A stretch of DNA of 64,000 bases from Eutrigla gurnardus (lineage: Eukaryota > Chordata > Actinopteri > Perciformes > Triglidae). How positions within the stretch are numbered: the first letter of the stretch is position 1; the number at the start of each line of letters is the position of its first letter. The position numbers and the translations under genes were made by a program. The stretch covers positions 15,980,820 to 16,044,819 of the forward strand of contig OY741285.1 in assembly GCA_963514095.1 (NCBI GenBank). The letters are read 5' to 3'. Positions 23,601-38,600 of this stretch are shown piece by piece. The notes under the pieces were generated by a model. It saw only the letters and a program-made list of their open reading frames with translations, ran no database searches and was not told the DNA's origin.

Positions 23601-26600
23601 CTGATTTTCCACTAACTTCATAATAACAAATCAAACCCAATGAACGATGAAGGATTCTTTCATTAGAGTGATCTGTGTTATAATAAATGTAATACATATA
23701 ATACGGAGCACTTTTTTTGTATATGCTGAACAAGCAGCAACTACAATGTTTTGTTGTCTCTCTAAATGTCATTTATAATACCAGTCCAGCTTTAATAATG
23801 TTTTTATTTATTTATAATAACTTAACTTAGTCTAATTCTGTAGCTCTGCTAGAATACAACTGTATTGGTCCCATGTTATCCGGCGTAAATCCCCAAAATA
23901 TCCAGATTACATTACCAAATCTATTTTGCTCATAGATGATAATGGGATTTTAAAAAAAGCTTTTAAAGTTTTAATATAATTCATGGACTTTCAAGTACCG
24001 TTTCTAGCAGTATATTTTATTTCATTTTCATGCAACTAATCTGCAGAAGCTCCGGATCAAAATGAGACCAAACGTTACTGTGGATGTCAGCGCGAGACGG
24101 TGACATCCACAGTAACGTTAAGCACACAACGCTGTCGAACACTGACCTTGAACTTGGCGTGGCGAGGCTGCTGGGACCTGGTGGATCTGGGCTCCAGACA
24201 GCGTCAGCTTGTTGCCCTGAAGCTGGAAGGTGACGGGTTTACTGCCCTGACATGACGACACGGGTCGCCCTGCCAGGGAGGCGAGCTGGGCTATGCTCAC
24301 AACTTCACCGGCTTAGGAAGCAAAACAGAAAGCACAACGATATTACGTTCAATTTACGTACGTTTGTGTATAAGGTGACGATAAATTAGTGGAGCACAAA
24401 GACTGCACATTTCACAGACGAATCCTCGCAATGCCGGAATCATAAACAATGTGGCTATTTGATAATCAAAGAATGGGTCTACGTTTATGGATTACAGCAT
24501 TATAGGCAAGATTTTAAGCAAGACTAGCAACTAAAGGCAAGACATGATCAATCAGATTTGACGATGTAAATACTTGGTCACAGAGAGTTCTACAGTTTCA
24601 CACTTACAAGGCAGCCTAGCTTGCATATCCGGACTGAGCAGAACCCTCTGAGGGAGGACGTTGCTGGGGTTTGGACTCGGATGAGCCGGTATGCTAGCAG
24701 TGCAGGAAGCAGTGGGAGGCCGTACGGTCAGCACTGCCTTCGGAGCGCTAGACCTCACCGCAGTTTGAGCGGCGTGATGGATGGATGGGCGAGGGGGGGC
24801 TGTGGTCACCATTGAACATGCCACTAAAGAAGAAAATCATAAGGAAAATTAAAAAGATATGCAAACAAAAGGAGTATTAGGGTCTTCACTGTAGGCAAAA
24901 AATTTAATTATGAACCCGGGAAGGGGAGTAATTAAAAGAGAAAAAAGTTCCAAAATGTCCTAAATTAAAGCATTTCCCAGAAAAACAACTTTACAAGAAA
25001 AACATCTGGATGTGCAGCATTAAAAGTTTCACATAAAGCCACAAACAGGCTTAAAACTAAATGAAATTTCACATCAAAGAAACTCGATTTGCAGTGTTAT
25101 TCAGTAAATGGTCTAGATAACAGGAAGTGGAGGCTCTGGATCAACACCCGGAGGGAGGAAGGAAGTCAGACTTGACTCCTCCCCTTCCGCTTTCTGTGTC
25201 TCCGGTCTCGAACTCCCTTTGAATCGGGAAACAGCAGCAGCAACCTCAGAACTAGCAACTCATATTGCTGATATTGGTTTAGTCTTTTTTTGAGTCACAA
25301 AGAGCTAGCAAATCATCCAGTGAGCTCCTCCAGAGCTAAAGTATAGACAGGCCTCACCGACGATCAAATTATGTTTTTTGATCTCGTCACACAGTCGACA
25401 TGCATGTTTTAAGGTTTTATGCAGAGTTTTATTTTGTGGGGAATCAGCCGTGTAAATGGCGGGACTTGCCGCACCACAGCGGCTTCTGAAGCTTATCACT
25501 GCCCAAGACCATTGTGATTGGTTGAAAGAAAGACAAATGAGCCAGAGCGTTTTTTTCCCCTGATCCCAGAGATGCGATATCCTGTAGCCAGACCCTTCTA
25601 CTGCGGAGAACGGGCTGGCTAATCAGTAACTGGACGTGTTGCATTCTGCCAGTTTGGATCAACCTCATCACACCACGCCGCTCGCTGCGTCAACAATCAA
25701 AATCAAATTATACTTTGCAATCGGATTTTCAAAATAAGTAAGTTATGGATTTTGGGCCCAGAATAATCATATTAACTAAAAGCATCTGGACTTTGCAGTG
25801 AGTTTGACCTCTTCAGTAGGAAACACACTGATTTGGCTGATCAAGCCTGGGTTCATACTGGTGTACCTCCTCTCTAACATGTGTCATTCCCTGTTTAATG
25901 GCAGCATCCGCAGTATGATGAGGTTGAAATGACCTTGCGAAAATATATACAATTATAATTGAAAAAGCATGTCAACAACACACTTTTGAGGCTTTTTTTT
26001 GTACCATTAATGTATACATTTAATTTTGTGAATTCTGAGTTTTCTCTAAAGTGAAGTGGCGGCTGTGTTTCCGGGGTTCCAGGGTAGCCAGCAGATGCAT
26101 CAGCTGCTCTTTTGTTTACACTCAGATCTTGAGATGCAAAACTGGATTGTTTCATTAGTTCACAGGCTAATTTTAAACCAATAACAAGCTAAAGCATCGT
26201 CAGACCACAGCCGGTGGTTTGCCAGATTGCAGACCGTTTACCTACATCTAACATTATTGGTCACAACACGGACTACAAGCGGAGAACAGAACACTTCCTG
26301 GATATGAATGTAGAGTCATTTCCCCCTTTGCCTACAGTTGTGTTTATGGAGTTGTGTTCTAGCTTAATGTTTCCCTCTTCACTTGCCTTGTTGAACCACA
26401 GGAGCAGGTGCAGGAGCTGAGGTGACTTCAGCAAGTGGAGGAGATTTGGGAGTCTGTGCTGCAGGAGGCACTGAGCAGGTCGGTTTGTTCATCAGCAGGA
26501 CCGTTCGGTTGTCACTTTTAGGAGGCGGCTGGAACATCCTAAAAACACACAACAGATCGAACCTTGTATTCATATATTTGAGTCTTTATACACATTTTTT

Positions 26601-29600
26601 CCCCACTTACATTGACTCCTACTCGAGCCTTTCCAAAGTTTGTATTCAGCTCTTTTGGTTTTTAAACACTTAAATGGATTTGCCTATGGAGATGCAGAAG
26701 TTTCCAGCTGAAGAATCGTTCAGCGGCAAAACAATAATTGAGTTTCAGTATTCATATCAAAAGGATTCTTTAATACTTGCCTTTGCAAAGGACAAACATG
26801 TTTTTCTAATGTATTTGTTTGACAAATAAAAAAGCCAAATTTCTTAAATCCAAATAATTATAATTGTAACGGATATTGTCACAAGGGGGGGGGGCTTTAG
26901 CTCAGGAGGTAGAGCGGGTTGGCTGGCAACCGCAAGATTGCCAGTTCGATCCCCGGCTCCTCCTAGCTGAGTGCCTGGAGTCCCTGAGCAAGACACCTCA
27001 CCCTAATTGCTTCTGACAAGCTGGCTGTCGCCCTGCGGGGTTGACTCCGCCGTCGGTGTGTGAATGTGTGCTTTGGATAAAAGCGCTATATAAATAAGGC
27101 CATTTACCATTTTTACCATTTATTTAAATGAGAAGTTTACGTTTTCCTATCAAAACATAGGTAAATAAATAAAACTCCAAAGCTGACGGAGCATTTACTG
27201 CTTTTTTCTGTAGTTTTCAATATTCAATTACATTGTATAATTTATGTAATTTAAAGAAATAACAGTTTGTTAACCAAATGTTTGAAAGGTTGGATGCTGG
27301 AATATGCTAATATATCTATTCTCCAGTCTGGCTACCGATAAGAGGATGTACGACAAAAGGTTTTCCGTGACACAACTTGTGGGTTTGAAGCATCTTTGAA
27401 GCAGTTGCACCGTGCGTACCTGTTGACTTTCATGCGGACCGGTTTGGGTCTCGGAGGAGGTTCAGGGGACTCCACGATCTCCTGGATTAGCTGGCGGGTG
27501 ACCTTGTGGCGTGGCAGGAAGACATCTGCCTGGTACCGGGACACTTGGCTCTCCAGACCGACCAGGTCAAACATAGAAAGGTCACAGCGCTGAGAACGCA
27601 AAAACATACAGTATTATCATCAAGTTTTTTTTTTTTTTTAATCAAATGAAAAGGTTATTTGTTTTCCTTTTAATGCTAACCTTTAAAGGAGAGACCTCCA
27701 GGGCGTCCTGCACCAGGGAGGCTGTATGGAAAACGATGGGCTTGGTGATGAAGGGGGACTGGATGGGACGGGGGTCGAACAGGTTGGGGTGGTTGCACAC
27801 TTTGCGGAGCTGCATTAGGATGTTAATCACAGACATGAAGTGGCCGCTGGCCAGCGTCTCCCGGGTCCTGTGAATCAGAGACAAAAAGGCGATGAATGGA
27901 GAGAAAAATCTAAACATAAAAAATGCTCATCTCTAAAGACAACCGTGTCGTAACTCACGAGGCCTGCGCCATGAAGTCGTCGTAGAGAAACCGCTGTCTC
28001 TTGGAGAGGCGGCAGCGCACCACATGCTCGTATTTCTTGGGCATCTGCTTCTCCACATCAATCTTGATCCTCCTGAGCAGGAACGGCCTCAGCACCTTGT
28101 GGAGCCTCTTGATCAGGCCCTCGTTGTACTCCTGGCTGCCCTCGATCATCCCCGTCAGCGGGTTGGAGAACCACTCCTTGAACTCGCGGTGGGACTGGAA
28201 CACGTGGGGCATGAGGAAGTGCATCAGAGACCACAGCTCCATCAGGCTGTTCTGGAGAGGCGTCCCCGTCAGCAGCAGGCGTCGGTGGCTATAATAATAA
28301 AAATACATTTTATTTGTATATTGCTTTTAAAAAAGGGGACACAAGAAGTTGTATACAAAACGTTGGCATTATCACATTGTAAAGTTTATATGGCAAACAG
28401 CCACATGTGACCACATGATGAACCCAGTATTTACTCTCCCTCTAATTTTGGTCTCCACCAACTCCAGAGGGAAATATCTGTTTCTTTGGCTGCTTAATGC
28501 TCCACGACATCTGCCTGCTGTTGGTGATGAGCGGATGAGTGTACTGCGGGTTTACAAAGCGTTTGCTGCTGCTGCCGAAAACGACGATGAAAGCTGTGGA
28601 ACTGCATCAGAACAGTAAGATTATAGGCTGTAAAACCAAAATGATGCGTTGAAAGATGCTATAATATATTACTGGCGGGTGTGGCAGGCAACAACCGGAG
28701 TGGAATACTACATTTTACCACAAGGTGTTGCAGTTAACTGCTGGATTGCATGAGACAGAAAAAAAAAAGCGCATGAATAAGAGTGTAGCAGCTCCGGTTC
28801 ACTTGGTGGCGGTAATTTAGCTGTAAACTTGTTCACCATCAGCCAATAAACACAAAATATGTAATATAAATAAATAAAGAAGAAGAAACGAGAGTGAAGG
28901 ACAGTCCTGTTACCTCGTTTACATTTTTCGGCTCACCCCTTTGTTTGTTTGAATCCAAAATGATGCATGAACTTTCTAATAAACAATCAAACCAGTGAAA
29001 GCTCAAACACAGGAGCAACGACTTAAAGTGATGGTTCGGAGTGAAATGCACCCTAGGTCATTTACACCATGACATCCAGCCAAACACCCCCTCAGAAGCA
29101 TTTTTAGCGATGGTCAGCATTGGTCAAGATAGGGCGATCCAGGGTACATTTTACGCCGAACCATCGCTTTAACTCTAGTTGCTCAGCCTCCACGCTTGTA
29201 GTCCACACATTGCATAGGACTACAACACCCTGGAGGTTCAAGGTTCTTTTTGCATTTGAGACAGACAGACGTTTTGCATTGGAGCTCATCATTCATCTAC
29301 ATGAACCCCGTGTGCCTGAAGAACATCTATTACTAAGAGAGTATGTGTGTAATAAAACAGTGTGCGTCCATCCTTAAGTGCAGAAGCTCTTCTTTGAAGC
29401 TTCTTGTAACGGTGGAAAAAATGGCCACCAGCTGGAACAGGCCAACGGCCAAATGATGGCAGGTTAGTCTAATTACAGCCACTTTGATCTTTGATGGAAG
29501 GGGAAAAAATGACTAATATTCACATCCACACATCACTGAGACCTGAGGTATCAACAGCACACAAATACTGAAGGATGACTTCACTAAAAAAAAAAATCAG

Positions 29601-32600
29601 TATAACTAGTTTATCAGAGTCTATTTGGTACAAAAAGCTTGTGTACGACATCTATTGAGAGCCTGAAAAGAATGCTGGGGCTCGTGTCTCCTACAGCGAG
29701 CAATAACAACATCCAGGTACATGTTGGCCAGTCTACACAGGGCGACCTGGGAATAACACAAATATTTGCTGTTTTTACACCTAAAAATGTGTTTCCCTTC
29801 TTCTTGCTTCAAACCACAGTAAACCAAACCACAGTATACCTAGTAAACCATTAGTCCAAGCAGGCCGTTATGAAAAAAAACCCAAATGATACACAACGCT
29901 ATCTCCTTCAAGGCAGGCTCGCCACTGTAGACTGTGCTACAATTACATTACCATCGTTTTACTTTTCTAAATACGGGGTCAACGTTCATCAAATAAAAAA
30001 AACAAAAATTTCAAGCATTTTATCAATACCCGGAGGAAGGCCACTACAATTATAGCAGCAGTAGAGTCGCAGCACAGAGTAACAGGAGTCAGATTTGACT
30101 CATCACGTGATCATGATGGCAGAGGATTTGGTAACTAATATTTTAGATTTAAAACAATGTTAATAGGGCACCTGATAGTGTCGTTACCTAGGAGGCTACA
30201 CAGCGTGGATTCCACCCAGGATCAGCTGCACGTTCCAGCCGTGACGCGGCAGCTGATCTACTCTAACCAAAAGCTTGTGATGCCACCCGAAGCTTGACCA
30301 GCGTGACAAAACTGATCATCATTAAAGATCAAATATTACTCCTGTATAAATGTTTCACATATTCGATAAAGCCGTAAACGTCGAGTCAGGTAGTTAATAA
30401 TTGAAAACGTATCATCTTTTGCAAAATTGGTTTAGAAACCTGCTAATAGAGTGTTTGGATTGTGAGATCACTAAAAGTAAGATCAAAGATCAGCATGACA
30501 GAATTTCTGTCCTTTAAACTTCTCCTGTTTAACACAAAAGAACAAAGGACACCAAGTAGGTCAGCTACACTGAGTCTGGACAGCTCAGGCACGTCTGCAG
30601 AGGCAACCAAGCATGTTTCCTGAAGCACGTTCAAGCCTGATGCAACAACTCTTGGACACGAGACGAGGATTAATCATTTCTGGCTGGGGGGCTGATGAAA
30701 CAACCTTACATCACCGATGATGTGTCCACCAGTGAACACGACACACCCAGCTCCCCTAACCTGTTGAAGTTCAGCAGACTCTGCCAGCGCTGGGACTTGA
30801 AGTTCTTGATGTTCTGCGCCTCGTCCAGGATCAGGTACCGCCACGACTTGCGACGGAACGCCTGGTGATCCTGTAGCACCAGCTTGTACGAGGTGATGCA
30901 CACGTGGAAAGCGTTCGGCTTTGTCCAGCCCTGATGACAAAAACAGCAACGGGTCATTAATATGGTTCTAATTGGGGTTTTTTCCAGAAACCAAACTGTT
31001 ACGACATCAGTCAGAGATACATGTAGTGGAAACAAAAAGTGACATCAGTGTTGTCATAAGGTGCTTCGGGAACATAAAGCAGGAATAACAAAATTGCTCA
31101 ACACAATGTACAATGATGTGTGATTAGTTTCATCTGGCCTGTTAACATCGGCCCATGGACAACAGATGCAAAATAGCCATTTTGGCTAATTCTGGTGCAT
31201 TTACATATTGATGTTTATTAATGTGCACCGTCCATGAATAAATAAACCTAAATTTAATGATAAAAAAAAAAGCCAGGAAATACCCCTCTGGTCAAATTTA
31301 AAGCAAACCTTTGTTTGCCAGTGTTTATTTTATTTACCAATGATAAATAAAAGAGAAATCCAATGCTAACTTCTGGGTTGACCTACTAAATAAATAAATA
31401 AATAAATCATGCATGCAGCAGTCTAAAAGACAGAATTAAAAACACACCTGTGCTACATCAAATTAACTCATTACCTGTCTCTTTAGCTTTCTCTCCTTTT
31501 GGCTGCCAAAGTAAGTGAGGATTTTAAACCCGGGACACCAGCGTTTCAGCTCCATCTCCCAGTTCAACATCACACTGGTGGGGACGATGATGAGGTGGGG
31601 GCCCCAGTTACCTAAACGGGTCAAATGATAAAACATCAGCAGTTATAAAAAGGAGGAGTGTCTGCATTCATTTAGTGTATGCAATTATGACGAGCACTCC
31701 CAGTGAACTAAAAAGGAAGTACAACCATTGGACCACCGCGGTGTGTGTAGATGGTACTAAAAGCATCGGAGCCAGGTTTGTTACCCTTTTCGCAGGCGAG
31801 GTGAGCCAGCAGAGCGATGGTCTGGATGGTCTTGCCCAGACCCATCTCATCGGCCAGGATGCCGTTGAGCTTTTTCTCATACATGGTGACCAGCCAGTCG
31901 AGGCCGATGTGCTGGTATTCTCGCAGCGTGCCGTGAAGCAGGAACGGGATCGGGGTCTTGACCTTTTTATTGGAAAAATAAAATGAGAATATTATGGTAC
32001 AAAACTGCATAAGAAACAGAAAAATTCAGAGCATCTTTGAGACAAACAATATTTCTTTCTGTTATCAACCACGGCTGAAATAACCACCACTTCTGCTTTG
32101 TATGCTTTGGAATTATCAGATGCATCAGAAAAGCGAATGTCGTCATGTCTGGGTTCATATCATCATCACGAGCTGTATTTGCTGGATTAAGCAAGTCGAA
32201 GTCGGATGAATTCATCCGGTTTACTACAATGGCACGAAACCAAAAACTGATTTTGCTGTGATTTAATTGCAATAAATGGATCAAAGGGATGCAGAAATGA
32301 CCACAAAACAATTGTGAAACAACCAAATTCACGACAAGCAAACAACTTGTAATTGTTGCAGCAGGATTATGGTAGATAGCGTAGATGTCTGTCCTCTGGG
32401 TGACCACAGACAGCTACACATTTTTTTCTGATTCAACAACATCACTGACAACAGGAGAATCGCTGAAGGGCTTTTGGGACAGTTTCACAGAAATGATGAC
32501 AACTTCACTTCTCACATTCTCACACGCCTCCTCTTGTGTTTGGTATGGACACTTCATTACTTTTTAGACGATTTTGGACGGTCTCTTAACACAGTATGAG

Positions 32601-35600
32601 CTATTAAATCTTTATTTTGTCACTGAAAAGAACAAATTATATAAATAAATATGATCGACTGACCTTGGTAGTAGCCAACGTGTAGCCTTTAGGCTGGAGG
32701 CTCTCTGCAGTAGCAGCAATATGGCTGATCTCCTTCTTCGGTCGTGAGCTAGAGGAAGGTGGACTGTTGTCTCCCTCCTTTAGCAAGACCTCCATCCCTT
32801 CGTCTTCACAGTCGTCGTCGTCTTCATCCTCACTCTCCTCCTCTTCCTCCCCATTCACGCTGTCATCCTCATCACCACTTTCTCCTGGTGAATCTTAGAT
32901 AGAGGAAATCATTTAATTATACATCTAAGTAGCACATGTTGAAAGCAGCAAACAATCTTTTAAAAAAAACTATTATTCAGATTCCCTGTGAGCTGGTTCA
33001 TACCAGAGGAGGACGTGTTGCTTTCCACATCACTCTCGTCTTCTTCGGTCTCCTCCTCCTCGTCCCCAGACACCTCTGAATCAGAGCTTTCTTTAGAGCC
33101 TGATGCAGACGGGGCCTCAAAGTCTGAGGCGTACGCTCCTTTGTACTTTTCGAGCAACTCCTCAACGCTCATATCGCCTACAAGGGGAGCAGAGACACGT
33201 CAGGGTTTGTTTACTGCTCCTGGTTTGTTTGGGGGTTTTCAAACAGGGCGCAGCTTTAAATAAATGAAATGGCATGTGGTGCGACACACAAACAGCGATC
33301 AAAACAAAGTGCTAAACTACAGCAGAAAAATGTATTTATTTGATAAAAATACCTTCTTTGGCCAAGTCATCCAGTTCCTCTGCGTGATCCACAGTCCCCT
33401 CTACCTTCTCCTGGGCCGCGATGGTGTCCTCCTCATCCTCAGCTGGAAGCGGGAGAACACAAACGTTACATCCCTAGTCCACTAATTACCGATCATTCAT
33501 GAAAGGTTTTTAACGCCTTTTCCAAGATATGTACAAGTATTTACTACTCTAGTATATTGGGAGCGATATTACCATCTTCTTCATTGGCAGCGAATTCACC
33601 ATCTTCCTCTTCCTCCTCCACGGACGAAGGGGTCTCATCGGAGCATTCTTGATCCGAGCCTGACTCCTATATAATAAAATGATTCAATAATTACATGTCA
33701 TGCAAACATTATTTATTCATAAATAATGTAATCACATTGTACTGGTTGGTATTATATCAATATAAACATTTTCTTGCAACAGCTTATATTTTTCTGGCAA
33801 CACGCAATAAGAGGCATTTTTGTTTACAATTGATGACTCAAAATAGAGGATGATTTTACCAAATTACACATTTAATTAATTTTAGAAATTCCAACTTGTT
33901 TGACGAGTATTGATGCACTGACAAATATTAGACTCAACTTCCTCTTAGTCGAGATGCATCCGAGCTCCGGTAATCAGGAGGATTTTGCATCAGACGTGTA
34001 AGAACAAGTTGATTCTCTTAACATACTGATCGGTATGTTAAAGGGCAGAGAAATGAACCCTGGAGTTATATGTAAACATCCATATAAGATGCTTGTGACA
34101 GCGGTGGGTTTTCTACTTCTAGACAACTATCCTGGCCTCGGCAGGGTTTTTGTTGGTACCTGTGGCAGCTTGAGAGTGCTGAGTAATTGGTCCAGCGGCA
34201 GCATGCCCTCCTCCTTCAGGAGTTCAATCTCCCGCCGGTGGCTCTCGGCATCATTGCCCTCCTGCTGCTCCTCCACCTCTATGGTCTCCTCGTCGTCCTC
34301 CTCCTCACAGGGAGGCTCAAAGTCTCTGTCTGCATGATAAAAGAAGATTGTTTTGTACTGAAAAGAACTTTGTTCGCCGAAACACAGAGATGTAGTGTAG
34401 CGTTTCTAGTAGGGTGACCCTGAATAGTCTAATGAGGCGGATTTGATTGCAAAGCTCACAGTGACATGAAAATGTGGTTGTGAAATCATGTCATCGATTC
34501 ATAAATAACGTGGTTCTTTCTAAATCAAAGAACAATCCTACATTTAATAATCAGAGCAGTCGCGTGAGAACAAAGCAATAGAGCACTAGATACATTTAAA
34601 ATGTATGAAGGATTCTCTTGAAATCAGCTGTGGGGGCACAAAGAAACAGTGGTTTGTGGCTTCTGTCTCTCACTCTCCTCCTCTCTTCCCCGTCGTTCAC
34701 TTTCTGTGTCTGGATTGCCATGATGTGGAAAGTGGAAGTAGGATTGAAAGTTGTATTTTCTACCACGAAAAGCAAGCGTGGTAATGCCAGGTTCACAATG
34801 GATGGGGAAGCACCGCAAAAAGCACCACGCTACGGGTCAATTGTTCACACTGTTCACACCAGAAACGCAATTCTCTGCGCTGCTTAACAAGCGATTCTGT
34901 TCCTCTGCTGTTGTCTACAGAAGTGACCTCTGTCTGTCCGCGTGACCCCCCTAGTATCTGGATTGATTAGGTTCAAGAGACCCTGCAGAGGCTCAACTGC
35001 ATTTCTGTTTTCAAAGTCGAGTAATGCTTAAATTAATATGGCCTCGGGAAATACATTTGATCCAAACGGACCATTTTACTGGAAACTTCCATTTGTTGAG
35101 GGCTAAGCAGACTGCCACCGCACTAAATCGTTGCCAGATATTGAAATTTAAGTGGGACTGAACTACTGACTCAGACATGAACCACTGCCAAGTCGATCCT
35201 TTCGGTGACTGAGCAAACCCTAAAGCTAAAGTCACTTCCATAGCTTTAAGAATCAACTGCCATCGATAACACGGCCGGCGGACGAGTCCGACGGGTTTGA
35301 CGAGTCCCGAGCCTGACGCTGAAATGTTGTGCCGAGAAAGATTTTGATGCACTGACAAATATTAGACTCGACTTGCTCTTAGTCGAGATGCATCCGAGCT
35401 CCGGTAATCAGGTGGATTTTGCATCAGACGTTTAAGAACAAGTTGATTCTCTCACAAGATGCAATAACCTTGACAGCAAAGAACAGCCTTTTCATCTCCA
35501 CGTCGCTATGACAACGTCGCCATCTGAATCAATGATTCAGCTCTGAAAACATTCTATGTATTATAACATGGAGACAGTAAGTCGTCTTTAAAAACTAGAA

Positions 35601-38600
35601 GTGTCTCCTTCTCCCCTCCCAAACAAAGTGCAACACATCATACTCTGAGAAACCATTATTTTAGCACCCACATGTCTAGCAGGGTGCTGTTGATAACTAA
35701 ACTGATGATGGGACAAGTTGGCAAGCTAATGTTAGCTTTGTGTTAGCAACTTAGACACTTGCGAAGATAATACAATCTACTACAACACAAGTTGCACACT
35801 GTCAAGATGCTTCACCAGGACTACAGTTAGCATAAAACTGACATTTGGACAAAGTGCATGCTGCTCAAACTGAGGCCACTTCTGGTAGTGGATCCCACCA
35901 CACAGCAGCTTTTAGGTATTTATCCATTTTTTTGCTAGCAAACGATATTCACAGGTAAATACAAGTCAATGAAAGCATTAATTGTGCTCCGTCTCTTTTG
36001 TCCATCACAACTCTCTTCCAATGAAGGTGGCGGCTAAGATAACAAAAACGGAGATCTGTTAGTCCTGTATCGTGTCTCCTAACACATCGGCTTTGGGATT
36101 AATCTGCACATACTCTGGTTCAAAATGAGATCAACTTTTGTAAATATGTCAGATTTTGAGGCACAATAAAGCCCAAATGTAGCCTGCAATAGAATAAGTA
36201 AAGCTTGTTTTTAAGCATATTTGATTGGTGGAAATGCCTTTTTGCTGCAGAAGCAGTTGTGGACTGTTAAACTTGGTTAAAAGGAGTAGACAGTCACCAG
36301 TCAATATTGATATAAAACAGTCAATAAAATAAGTTTACCAAAGATTGTGAATCAGCGCAGCCACGAGCGGTCCTTGACCAACAAGTCAAACGAGCACAAC
36401 AAATGTTTCTTACACCTGATGCCTGATAAAGATCATTTCTCACCTTCCTCGTCAACAGCAGGTGGCACTGATTTTTGGGGAGTGACAATTTCGGGTTCAG
36501 CTTCGGCGGGCCTGGAGGGCGCCAGCGACTTGCTGAGCAGGTCAGAGTATTTCTCCGTCTGGCCGACGATGAAGTCCAGCTGAAGGTCTAAAGCCTTCTT
36601 CCTCTTTTCCTCCAGTCTGGACTGCTGCTTGTACTGCACCACCTTCATGGAGGAAAAAAGGCACAAACACTTAATTTTACTTTCTATTGTGTGAAACGTA
36701 AAGTGAGTGACGAAAGCAATCAAACACAAGACGTGATCTGTTCGAATCAAATAAAAAAAACGTGATGCTTGGTTTTTGTGAATGGTCCGTACCTTCTCCA
36801 CGCTGCTCCAGAAAGCCCGGACCTCCTTTGCGATGGAGGAGGCCACTCTTCTGATTTTAGAGTGCTCGTCTCTCTTGGCCTTCTCTTCTTTTTGCCTCAG
36901 CTCATCGTGGTGTCTCATCACCATTCGAACCACCTGATGACGGAAACAGAACACATTAAAATAGGCCTGTTCGATAAATCGATTTTAGATCGTAATCGCG
37001 ATCATGTAGTTAGGAGGATGTTAAATACGTGAAAATCATAAAATCGATTTTTCAAAATGTTAAAGTTCTGCACTAGTCATTCATTTTTTATTAATGGACA
37101 CACCTTAAGATACATGTGAAAGTGAGTTTCTCTTAATCCCAAAGGGATTGTTTTTTTGTTTTTTTTTACTAGGAGGTCTACAAGAAGATAACATGGAGCA
37201 AAGCCAGATGGCGTAAATTCATTAATTGTTCTTTATATTAATCCCTTGAGGGATTTTTTGTTTAATAAGAGCAAGGTTTGCACTTAAATCCCAATGGGGA
37301 AATTATATGAAAAATGTTCAATAAAAAACAGCATATTTGAAATAATTTATTTGCCTTTTGTCATTTCATAAAATAATCCTAATCAAAAATCGGATTTTGA
37401 GCGAAGAAAATCTGGATTTTATTTTTGGGCAGAATCGGGCCTACATCAAAATCATAATCTTTCAAGCAAGCAAGAAAGCAAAAAAAGGGTAACAAACGTG
37501 ACCCACCTTTCGAGCCACGCCTCTCTTCCACCGCCTCTCTTGAGCAAAGTCGGCAGAGAGCCACTGCATCTCCTCACACAGGTAGTCCCAGTGGACTTTG
37601 GGTCGCGGCGGCTCCGTCAGGCGTGTGAGACGCTTCGTTGACCAGAAGCCCTCTCGCTTCAGCGCCTGGGTGCGATGTTCGATGTCCGCCTCCTACGGAC
37701 ACACAAAGTCAGTAAATCCTGCCAACACATCAATGTTTTATACAACAACGCTTTAGAAACAGAAGCCCCCTTTCACACCGATATTTCTGCAAAACTGGTG
37801 CAAAAGAATATCCGCTGCAACGCTGTTCACACCGACTGTGATGCTGCCCCAGTCTGGGATCACAGCGTGTTTAACAAAAGTTTAACATAACAGCATTGAC
37901 ATCTAGTGTGACTTATAAGAATCCTGCCTCCTCACCGTTCATACAGAACAGTGAGGTGGTTGAAAACGCACGTTATCTTGTAGTTAGAGGCAGACACACA
38001 TTTAAATAACTTACTTATAATTAACTTTGAAAAGGATGAGCACTTTGTGAATACTTCCGTTACCCAGAGAGTAAGCTTCACCGGAGTGGATCCGTGAACA
38101 GCAGCGCTAACAAGCCAGCACTACAACTCGCTCGGCAACACTTTACTGAACCTGAACAGTCTGTAGTCCAATTCATTTCAAGACCCCGGTGCCTGTACAG
38201 CGTTTTTGGATAACAGTGGTTGGTAAATGCGATGCAGCAGAGAGGCTGTTCCCCGCTGCTGGAGATGTACAGCAATAACAGCAACTTTTCTTTTTCCCTC
38301 CTTTACACCAGAACACATCATCCAACTTCTGTTTCTACAACCAACAGACAAAAACATTTGCTCCCGGCTGACCATCTCACCAGGAGCACAGAACTCCAAG
38401 AGGCTCAGTGAACACCGAGGGTTACCGTAGACCAGGGGTCTCAGACTTGTGGCCCGGGGGCCAATTGCAGCAGTGAGTCGTTGCCCTGTGCGTTTTGTAT
38501 TTTTTAACACTTACTACCACCACTTACTTGGGCTACCATAGCTCAGGCTCGTGACAACAACACGAATTAGCAACGTTGGTCACTTGTACCGTAATTTCTG

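Noticed and set aside
26889..26965. tRNA gene
   Set aside because: A and B boxes are present, but the acceptor stem cannot pair and the sequence runs on into a SINE body and tail.
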